From assembly GCA_046758845.1 (NCBI GenBank), contig JBHIBA010000099.1, forward strand, positions 1 through 13,604: a DNA stretch of 13,604 nucleotides. The letters run 5' to 3'. Positions 1 through 4,925 of the stretch are shown one piece after another. The stretch's first letter is position 1, and each line of letters begins with the position of its first letter. The notes under the pieces are model-generated. The model had not been told where the DNA came from, made no database searches, and worked only from the letters and a program-made list of their open reading frames with translations. The DNA comes from JBHIBA01 sp046758845 (GTDB lineage: Bacteria > UBA8248 > JACPRG01 > G963555815). The position numbers and the translations under genes are program-made.

Positions 1-1335
1 TTCAGGCGCGCCTGGGGGGCGGCGTTGCTCGTGACACTTGCTTCGGTGCCCGCCGTGGCGATGGGGCCGGAAGCCGCGCGGGGCCGGAAGCTCGTGGGGG
101 AGTTGGGTTGCCCGGTGTGCCACGAGATCCGTGGGCAAGGGACCACCGCCCCCCGGGAGGCCCCTGATCTGAGCCGGGAGGGTGAGAAGGTCCGCCCGGG
201 GTGGCTCTTCGACTTCCTGCGGAAACCTCACAACCTGCGCCCCTGGTTGAAGGCCCGCATGCCCAATTTCCGCCTCTCGGAGCGGGAGGCCCTGGCCATC
301 ACCGAGTTCATCATGACCCTGAAGGGGCCCCAATGGGTCGCGACGAAAACGGACGCTGGAAAACCCGTCCCAGGGGACCGGCTCGCAGAGGGCGAGAAAC
401 TCTTCGACCTGCTTGAGTGCGCACAGTGCCATCCGGCCGGAGGTGAGCGCAAGGGCGATGTGGAAGTGGACGCCCTCGCTCCAGACTTTGCCCTCGCGGC
501 CAAGCGTCTGCAGCCCGAGTGGGTCCTGCGCTGGCTCAAGGATCCGCAGGCCATTCAACCGGGAACGAAGATGCCTACGTACTTCTCGGAAGAGGACGAG
601 GAGGCGGATGAGGACGACGACGGCGAAGATGAAGGTGAAGCGGAAGACCCAGAAGATAAGTCGGGCATTCTGACCGACAAACCGGAGAGGAAGATTCGAC
701 TGCTTCGAGACTACCTGTTAAGCCTGAGCCCCCAATCCTCCAAGAGAAAGGACTACGCCGAGGCAAGGGAGAGATTTCCGCAGGTAGGCCCCGCGGGGGG
801 GGAGACGCTCGTGCGGGAGCTCAACTGTGGGGGCTGCCACAAATTTCCCCAACTGGGTGCGGGTGAGAAAGTCGGCCCGGTGCTTGATCGTGAAGGAAGC
901 CGTGTAAAGAAAGCCTGGCTAAGAAAGTTCCTAAAATCGCCGAAACCTCTAAGGTTGACCCTCATACAGAGGATGCCCGATTTCCGGCTCACCGATGAAG
1001 ATGCCTCTGACCTCACGGAATTTTTGGCCTCCATGGTCGACGGCAACGTCCCCGAAAAACTCTTTGCGAAGGGCAAGGCTCCGCGGGCTCTGATATTGGG
1101 CGGGAAGCGCTTGATCAAAGAATCGCTGGGATGCCTTGTGTGCCACCGGATTGGTGAACAAGGAGCCTACGGAGCTCCCGAACTTACTCACGGCGGAAGG
1201 CGCCTGAAGGCCGGTTGGATCTACGGGTGGATCAAGAACCCGAAACACTTTCAGCCCCAAACCCCTATGCCCAGAGTCGAGCTGTCGGATGAAGAGGCCC
1301 GGCGGATCGCAGCCTACTTATCGAGTTTGCCTTAA
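1..1335 (+). CDS. Tetrahaem c-type cytochrome, exported (5' end outside window)
   Basis: The frame is open from base 1, and the first residues (FRRAWGAALLVTLASVPAVA) read as the basic and hydrophobic parts of a signal peptide. The true start is therefore just upstream, and the first in-window start (TTG at 25) is inside the signal. Four CxxCH haem-attachment motifs lie at 109-123 (CPVCH), 418-432 (CAQCH), 826-840 (CGGCH) and 1132-1146 (CLVCH). Each is followed about 40-60 residues later by a Met-Pro motif (MPNF, MPTY, MPDF, MPRV) that should supply the axial Met, then a helix such as ALAITEFI. This is four tandem class I cytochrome c domains. Domain 2 carries a very acidic insert (about 586-660, Glu/Asp-rich). 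The likely role is periplasmic electron transfer; the partner is unknown. A CcdA-like gene follows 20 bases later, consistent with cytochrome maturation or use. Family call is firm, physiological role inferred. Confidence 0.93.
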   Translation, partial: FRRAWGAALLVTLASVPAVAMGPEAARGRKLVGELGCPVCHEIRGQGTTAPREAPDLSREGEKVRPGWLFDFLRKPHNLRPWLKARMPNFRLSEREALAITEFIMTLKGPQWVATKTDAGKPVPGDRLAEGEKLFDLLECAQCHPAGGERKGDVEVDALAPDFALAAKRLQPEWVLRWLKDPQAIQPGTKMPTYFSEEDEEADEDDDGEDEGEAEDPEDKSGILTDKPERKIRLLRDYLLSLSPQSSKRKDYAEARERFPQVGPAGGETLVRELNCGGCHKFPQLGAGEKVGPVLDREGSRVKKAWLRKFLKSPKPLRLTLIQRMPDFRLTDEDASDLTEFLASMVDGNVPEKLFAKGKAPRALILGGKRLIKESLGCLVCHRIGEQGAYGAPELTHGGRRLKAGWIYGWIKNPKHFQPQTPMPRVELSDEEARRIAAYLSSLP

Positions 1336-1343
1336 GGGTCCTT

Positions 1344-1350
1344 AGGGGGG
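1344..1350 (+). promoter_or_regulatory. Ribosome binding site of the CcdA-like gene
   Basis: AGGGGGG lies 5 bases before the ATG at 1356. It is a strong Shine-Dalgarno sequence and fixes that start. Confidence 0.7.
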
Positions 1351-1355
1351 TAGCA

Positions 1356-2069
1356 ATGGAAGACGTTTCTCTTGTGGTCGCCTTCCTGGGGGGGATTTTC
1401 TCCTTCGTATCCCCTTGTGTGCTGCCGCTGGTTCCCGGCTATATCTCTTTCATCTCAGGGGTGTCCCTGGAGGAGATGGACTCGGGGATAAACAGGACCC
1501 AAAACATCCGCAAGGCGTGCTTGAGCTCCCTCTCGTTCGGGGTCGGGTTCACGCTGGTCTTCCTTGCATTGGGAGCAACCGCCAGCGCAGCCGGAAAGCT
1601 TTTGTTTTCACAGATGGAGACGCTCCAGATTGTCGCGGGTGCGATTATCATCCTTTTTGGCATCCACGTGCTGCGCTTGTTCCGCATCCCTTGGCTGTAC
1701 CGCGAGAGGCGGTTCCAGGTCCGCAACCGCCCGATCAGTCTGCTCGGCGCGGTCTTTGTGGGGATGGCCTTCGCCTTCGGGTGGACTCCCTGCCTGGGGC
1801 CGATTCTGGCGGCCATCCTTTCTTACGCGGGGACTCAGGAGACCGTGCAGCGGGGAACCCTGCTGTTGGGCGTATATTCCTTGGGGCTCGGAGTTCCCTT
1901 CCTGCTGACGGCAGTGGGAATGAACGCCTTCCGGCCGGTCCTGGAAGGAGTGAAACGTCACATGCGAACCTTGGAGGTGGCAAGCGGTCTTCTCCTCATC
2001 GTCCTCGGCGTCCTCATCTTGACCGACAACCTCTCCAGCATCGCCTACTGGTACTACTCTTTCACCTGA
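1356..2069 (+). CDS. ccdA: CcdA-like cytochrome c biogenesis / thiol-disulfide transporter
   Basis: This 237-residue integral membrane protein of the CcdA/DsbD-transmembrane family has about six hydrophobic segments. It carries the two hallmark Cys-containing half-repeats: SPCVLPLVPGY (Cys21) and GWTPCLGPILA (Cys146). Family members move reducing equivalents from cytoplasmic thioredoxin to extracytoplasmic thioredoxin-like proteins that keep apocytochrome CxxCH motifs reduced. Length and motif order match stand-alone CcdA. The gene lies between a tetrahaem cytochrome c and, further down, a thioredoxin-like probable selenoprotein, which is the obvious candidate partner. A strong ribosome site precedes the ATG. 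Same strand and short spacing upstream suggest cotranscription. Family assignment is strong; the specific partner is inference. Confidence 0.92.
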   Translation: MEDVSLVVAFLGGIFSFVSPCVLPLVPGYISFISGVSLEEMDSGINRTQNIRKACLSSLSFGVGFTLVFLALGATASAAGKLLFSQMETLQIVAGAIIILFGIHVLRLFRIPWLYRERRFQVRNRPISLLGAVFVGMAFAFGWTPCLGPILAAILSYAGTQETVQRGTLLLGVYSLGLGVPFLLTAVGMNAFRPVLEGVKRHMRTLEVASGLLLIVLGVLILTDNLSSIAYWYYSFT

Positions 2070-2118
2070 GGGGCGAGCCCATCGACCCTCCTTTGAAAGA
2101 GCGCCTCGGCGGGGGTTT

Positions 2119-2132
2119 GTCGAGCCCTCGAC
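2119..2132. repeat. Short perfect inverted repeat between ccdA-like and hydrolase genes
   Basis: GTCGAG-CC-CTCGAC forms a perfect 6-base inverted repeat in the 89-base gap. It could be a small operator-like palindrome or a weak RNA hairpin. There is no T-run after it, so it is not a rho-independent terminator. Such a short palindrome can occur by chance in GC-rich DNA. Confidence 0.3.
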
Positions 2133-2158
2133 TCCGGGGGCGGGGAAGGGCTCTACTC

Positions 2159-3031
2159 ATGAGTGACCGATTGGCCGCCAAGCTCTCTGGGCTTCTGGTT
2201 TTCCTGGCGTTCACCGTTCTCGGCCCAGCCCCTCCGGCGGCCCCCGAAGGGCCCGTCCAGAAACTCGCCGAGGGGGTGTACCTTTTTACCAAGGGATCTC
2301 ATCGCTCCCTGTTCGTCGTCACCCCCGCGGGCGTGGTGGTCACCGACCCTCAATCTCCTCACGCGGCGGTGGAGTATTTGCAACAGATCAGACAGATTAC
2401 GAGCCAGCCCGTCAAGTATGTCATTTATAGCCATCGCCATTCGGACCACATCGCCGGCGGCGAGGTCTTTTCCGGTACAGCCGTCTTCATCAGCCACGAA
2501 GTCGCTCAGAGGCGGCTGTTGGCCGAGAGAAAACCCGGCGTAGTGATTCCCAGTGTCGCCTTCAAAGACCGGCTGACCCTCGTATTGGGGGGGCGACGGA
2601 TCGACGTCCTGTACCTTGGAAAATCCGAGACGGACGACAATGTGTTCATCTTTCTGCCAAAGGAAAAAATTCTCTTCGCTGTGGACTCCATCGCGAACCG
2701 AGGCCTTCCCTGGGGCTTCATGGACGACGGATACCCACTCGAATGGATTGAGACGCTGAAAAGAGTAGAGGCCCTGGATTTCGAAGTTCTCGCCTTGGGA
2801 CATGGGGAACCGGGAACCAAAAAAACTGTGCGCGAGTACCGGGGTTATCTGACGGATCTGATCAGAGGGGTCGATGCGCTAATGGTAAGGGGTCTGGATT
2901 TGGATGAGATCAAGAAGAAGTTCCGTCTTCCCAAATACCGGGATTGGAGGTTTTACGACGTGCATTTCTCGCCGAACGTGGATCGTGTTTACGAGGTTCT
3001 TCTCAGCCAGCCGAACAAGAAGAAGCCATGA
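2159..3031 (+). CDS. Exported metallo-beta-lactamase-fold hydrolase with altered metal site
   Basis: This 290-residue protein starts at ATG 2159, with GGGAAGGG about 8 bases upstream. The frame is open much further upstream but there it overlaps the ccdA-like gene. The N-terminus is a signal peptide (MSDRLAAKLSGLLVFLAF..., cleavage near APPAA). The MBL signature H-R-H-S-D-H is at residues 92-97 (YSHRHSDHIAGG), with Asp176 in FAVDSI and His215 in LGHGEP as further metal ligands. At the position where the third zinc-1 His normally sits (G-x-x-H-T/S-x-x-N), the sequence reads LGKSETDDN, placing Glu157 there. The rest resembles the exported MBL proteins found near cytochromes and quinoprotein dehydrogenases, but I cannot name the substrate. 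Context suggests a periplasmic job linked to the redox genes around it. Confidence 0.88.
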   Translation: MSDRLAAKLSGLLVFLAFTVLGPAPPAAPEGPVQKLAEGVYLFTKGSHRSLFVVTPAGVVVTDPQSPHAAVEYLQQIRQITSQPVKYVIYSHRHSDHIAGGEVFSGTAVFISHEVAQRRLLAERKPGVVIPSVAFKDRLTLVLGGRRIDVLYLGKSETDDNVFIFLPKEKILFAVDSIANRGLPWGFMDDGYPLEWIETLKRVEALDFEVLALGHGEPGTKKTVREYRGYLTDLIRGVDALMVRGLDLDEIKKKFRLPKYRDWRFYDVHFSPNVDRVYEVLLSQPNKKKP

Positions 3032-3186
3032 AGTCGTTCCAGCGCCATTCTTGTTCTCCGGTTCTCGGGCCTTCGTGGGGCCTGAGCGCGCGCGGGCACA
3101 ATTTCCCGTTTGAAACCCCTATCCGAGAGAGGCGCTTCGGGCCGGACTCCCCGTCGTCCCGGGAAGATGGAGGAAATCCATCGTGA
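3028..3186 (+). CDS. Doubtful small ORF overlapping both neighbours (52 aa)
   Basis: An ATG at 3028 overlaps the hydrolase stop (ATGA, 3028-3031). The frame closes with TGA at 3184-3186, overlapping the GTG start of the next gene (GTGA). It would encode a 52-residue polar peptide (MKSFQRHSCSPVLG...) rich in Arg, Ser, Pro and Gly, with no membrane segment or motif I recognise. The double overlap is what a translationally coupled gene looks like. However, the composition is what GC-rich non-coding DNA gives by chance, and the next gene has its own ribosome site. Alternatively the stretch is simply an intergenic spacer. Confidence 0.25.
   Translation: MKSFQRHSCSPVLGPSWGLSARGHNFPFETPIRERRFGPDSPSSREDGGNPS
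3169..3173 (+). promoter_or_regulatory. Ribosome binding site that sets the GTG start of the thioredoxin-like selenoprotein
   Basis: GGAGG ends 9 bases before the GTG at 3183. It supports translation starting here, with a signal peptide directly after the start, rather than at any codon downstream of the in-frame UGA. Confidence 0.65.
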
Positions 3187-3731
3187 GGGGTTCTTGGCGA
3201 CTGGCCGCGGGATTCCTGGGCCTTTTCTACATTCTCCTGGGTCTTTTTGCTGGGCCGGCCCTGGGGGTGGGTTTACAAGTCACTGCGCCCAACTTTCAGA
3301 TCTTTGATGAGGCCGAAGAGGAGGAGAAGGATTTTTACCGTTTTGTCGGGAACAACGTGGTCCTTCTCTGGTTCTGGGACTGGGGGCAGGGATGCCCTGT
3401 CTGAGGACCCGCAGGCAAGGCCCTCGGGCAGAGGGTCGAGAGAAACGCCGAGAAGGGGTTGAAAGGAGTGCTGGTGACGATTAACGCGGATCCCGACCTG
3501 GTGGGTCTTGCTGCGTTCGGCATATATGGCGGCCCTGCTCCCTACTTGGCCGGGGTAGACAAGACGGGGCGCATTCCGGAAAAGTACGGCGTCAGGCGTT
3601 TCCCGACAATTATGATTCTGGATCGGCGGAAGCGGGTCCGCTACATCGGCCATGAAGAGGATCCGAATAGCCCTCTCGCCCACACGGGGAAAGCTATTGA
3701 TCAAATCCTGAAGAGCCTTCTAGGCAGGTAG
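3183..3731 (+). CDS. Probable selenoprotein: exported TlpA/thioredoxin-like oxidoreductase with C-P-V-Sec motif
   Basis: Read through the in-frame TGA at 3402-3404, this is one 182-residue protein. Residues 1-28 form a signal peptide (GTG start, MRGSWRLAAGFLGLFYILLG). Next comes a thioredoxin-type strand ending in VVLLWFWDWGQGCPV, then UGA as codon 74, then the downstream half: a helix (KALGQRVERNAEKG), a strand (VLVTINAD), GKTG-type turn residues (VDKTGRI), and the cis-Pro loop FPTIMILDRR with YGVRRFPT before it, as in TlpA/ResA proteins. The UGA sits exactly where the second Cys of CxxC belongs, the frame does not shift, and 108 sense codons follow to a TAG stop. A hairpin fitting a bacterial SECIS lies just downstream. 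I infer selenocysteine at residue 74, giving a CxxU redox centre. The predicted role is periplasmic disulfide reduction, probably recharged by the CcdA-like protein encoded 1.1 kb upstream. The alternative is a pseudogene or base error changing TGC to TGA; the exact position and intact frame argue against that. Confidence 0.75.
3402..3437 (+). promoter_or_regulatory. Candidate bacterial SECIS element after the UGA codon
   Basis: After the UGA (3402-3404), bases 3419-3425 pair with 3431-3437 in a 7-bp stem (five Watson-Crick pairs CCCTC/GAGGG extended by one G-U and one G-C). The stem is closed by a 5-base apical loop, GGGCA (3426-3430). The loop begins 21 bases after the UGA and its first base is G. 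Known bacterial SECIS elements are hairpins inside the coding region just 3' of UGA, with a G at the start of the apical loop at about this distance. A competing pairing (3406-3410 with 3433-3437) is also possible. Folding was done by eye. Confidence 0.6.
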
Positions 3732-4119
3732 CAGCGGATGCCCAGGGAAGAAAGTCGCAATGCTCCGCACACATCTTGTCCGGTTCGCCCGTACCACGAG
3801 GGCGCCTGCTTTTGGCCGGTTGCTCCCACCGCCCCGGGCCTGAGCTTGAAGGTCGGCTGCCGCCTCCATGTCTTCCCCCCTTCCTCCGTCCCCACCCATC
3901 CAATAACGATCGCACCACACTTTTCCAGCTTGCGCTGACGGCAAACAGGCGCTTCCCGAAATTCTGCGATGCTCCGCCTATTGTCAAGGTTTCCGGGGTT
4001 TCGGTAGGCGAATCTCACCTCGAAATTCTTCGGTCTGAAAGCGGGTTCTCTGGTAAACTCTCCTGACTCCTGTACCGACTCGAGCGTAAAATCCTACCCT
4101 TTATTTTCATCTCCCTGCC
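3732..4119. other. 388-base stretch without a convincing gene
   Basis: Open frames here are short and lack ribosome sites or family features. One frame (TTG at 3776 to 4066) contains a lipobox-like LLLAGC, but it has no adequate hydrophobic region before the Cys and its composition looks random. I see no tRNA, no clear terminator hairpin with a T-run, and no long repeat. A weak promoter-like pair lies at the right-hand end (listed separately). Confidence 0.5.
4063..4092 (+). promoter_or_regulatory. Weak sigma70-like promoter candidate
   Basis: CTGACT (4063-4068, 4 of 6 consensus) and TAAAAT (4087-4092, 5 of 6) are separated by 18 bases. Transcription would start near 4099, just before the small membrane-protein gene. 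The TAA inside the -10 box also closes that gene's frame upstream. It is a moderate match and could be chance. Confidence 0.35.
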
Positions 4120-4131
4120 TTGGGGGGCAGG
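4114..4131. repeat. Hairpin enclosing the TTG start of the small membrane protein
   Basis: CCTGCC (4114-4119) pairs with GGCAGG (4126-4131) around a six-base loop, TTGGGG, and the only early start codon (TTG at 4120) is in that loop. No T-run follows, so it is not a normal terminator. It may influence initiation, or it may mean that the true start is elsewhere. Confidence 0.35.
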
Positions 4132-4734
4132 CCAATCGGAAAGGAGACCCACAGATCCCCGGCCGACGCGAGAGAGACACCAGCACCCTCGAGCCTGTCC
4201 CCAAGTCGGGACGGACCCCTCGTCTTCCGTTGTCGTCGCTGGATCTCAGCTACTCATTACGTGATGGGGACCCTCCTCCTGTGCCTTGGCTTACTTTTTC
4301 CCATTCTGGTCCCCTCCACCGCTTTCGACGCGATCTTCGACGTCGCCTTCATCTCCCTCCCGGGGCTGGGAGGCGGCTCCCTGATCGTGAGGCACGCCCG
4401 CCTCATCGCCGCAGCCAGGATCGTCGTGGATGATTCTGGTGTGACCCTGCGCCCGCCCAGGTACGGCGGCTGGCGCTACCTTCGGCCCGGTTCCGAAGTG
4501 CGGCTGGGGTGGGGGGAGATCCAACGGATTGTCCTGCGGCCGCGAACCTATGGCGTCGCGCCGCTCCTGGCGGGAATCGACGAGTACGTCCTCCAGACGG
4601 ACAAGGGGGACCATGTCCTGACCCGGACCTTCATCGGCAAGCCCGAAGAGGCCGCCCGCGCGATCGCCCAGAGGGTCGGCTTTGAGGTGGAACGCCTGGA
4701 ACACGAACGCGTCTTATGGCCGCCCTCCTCATAA
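4120..4734 (+). CDS. Small membrane protein of unknown function (start uncertain)
   Basis: The predicted protein has up to 204 residues. After a polar N-terminus it has one strong hydrophobic segment (THYVMGTLLLCLGLLFPILV, about residues 45-65) and a weaker one (FDVAFISLPGLGGGSLIV). A soluble region follows with alternating strands and a final helix: ARIVVDDSGVTLRPP, then LGWGEIQRIVLRP, then DEYVLQTDKGDHVLTRTF, then KPEEAARAIAQRVGF. Two helices followed by a strand-rich domain containing W-x-E-I-x-x-I resemble bacterial membrane proteins with a PH-like domain, but I do not recognise a named family. The frame is closed by TAA at 4087, so TTG 4120 is the first possible start; it lacks a ribosome site. 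AAAGGAG at about 4139-4145 has no start codon soon after it. GTG 4261 and ATG 4264 would cut into the first helix. Confidence 0.68.
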   Translation: MGGRPIGKETHRSPADARETPAPSSLSPSRDGPLVFRCRRWISATHYVMGTLLLCLGLLFPILVPSTAFDAIFDVAFISLPGLGGGSLIVRHARLIAAARIVVDDSGVTLRPPRYGGWRYLRPGSEVRLGWGEIQRIVLRPRTYGVAPLLAGIDEYVLQTDKGDHVLTRTFIGKPEEAARAIAQRVGFEVERLEHERVLWPPSS

Positions 4735-4811
4735 GGGGCGGTCGGTGGGGACCCGCGCAGGCGGGGCGCTCCGCCCTTCGAATTCCAGGCCTGCAATTGC
4801 TGGAAAACATG

Positions 4812-4840
4812 TTGACAAAATTCTGTGAATCTCGTAGGAT
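4812..4840 (+). promoter_or_regulatory. Sigma70-type promoter for the three-gene secreted-module cluster
   Basis: TTGACA (4812-4817, perfect -35) and TAGGAT (4835-4840, 4 of 6 -10) are separated by 17 bases, the optimal spacing. Transcription should start near 4847. This excludes the in-frame ATG at 4839, which overlaps the -10 box, and all earlier start codons of the next gene, leaving ATG 4926 as the likely start with a leader of about 80 bases. The local AT-richness (4800-4865) stands out from the surroundings. Confidence 0.65.
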
Positions 4841-4925
4841 GGCGATATCTCTTCTAAAATTAAGGTGCCAAGGCCTCCTGGTAAGTCTCCAAGAGGCATG
4901 GCCTTCTTTCCCTGGCAGGTGGACA

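Noticed and set aside
1415..2158. Long open frame upstream of the MBL hydrolase, giving a 538-residue ORF
   Set aside because: It overlaps the clearly coding ccdA-like frame. The translated part is Arg/Pro-rich shadow sequence, and a ribosome site plus signal peptide mark the true start at 2159.
3061..3090. GGCC-based inverted repeat as a terminator after the hydrolase
   Set aside because: Only about four pairs, no T-run, and the downstream gene appears to belong to the same transcript.
3402..3404. Simple pseudogene explanation for the split thioredoxin-like gene
   Set aside because: Not fully excluded, but the UGA falls precisely at the redox Cys position, the frame is preserved to the C-terminus, and a SECIS-like hairpin follows, so recoding is preferred.
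3776..4066. Possible small lipoprotein (LLLAGC lipobox-like motif)
   Set aside because: TTG start without a ribosome site, no adequate basic plus hydrophobic leader before the Cys, random-looking remainder with many Pro/Arg. The motif is likely chance.
4716..4925. N-terminal extension of the first module protein from TTG 4716 or ATG 4839
   Set aside because: A TTGACA-17-TAGGAT promoter lies inside it and ATG 4839 overlaps the -10 box. A hydrophobic leader starts at 4926.
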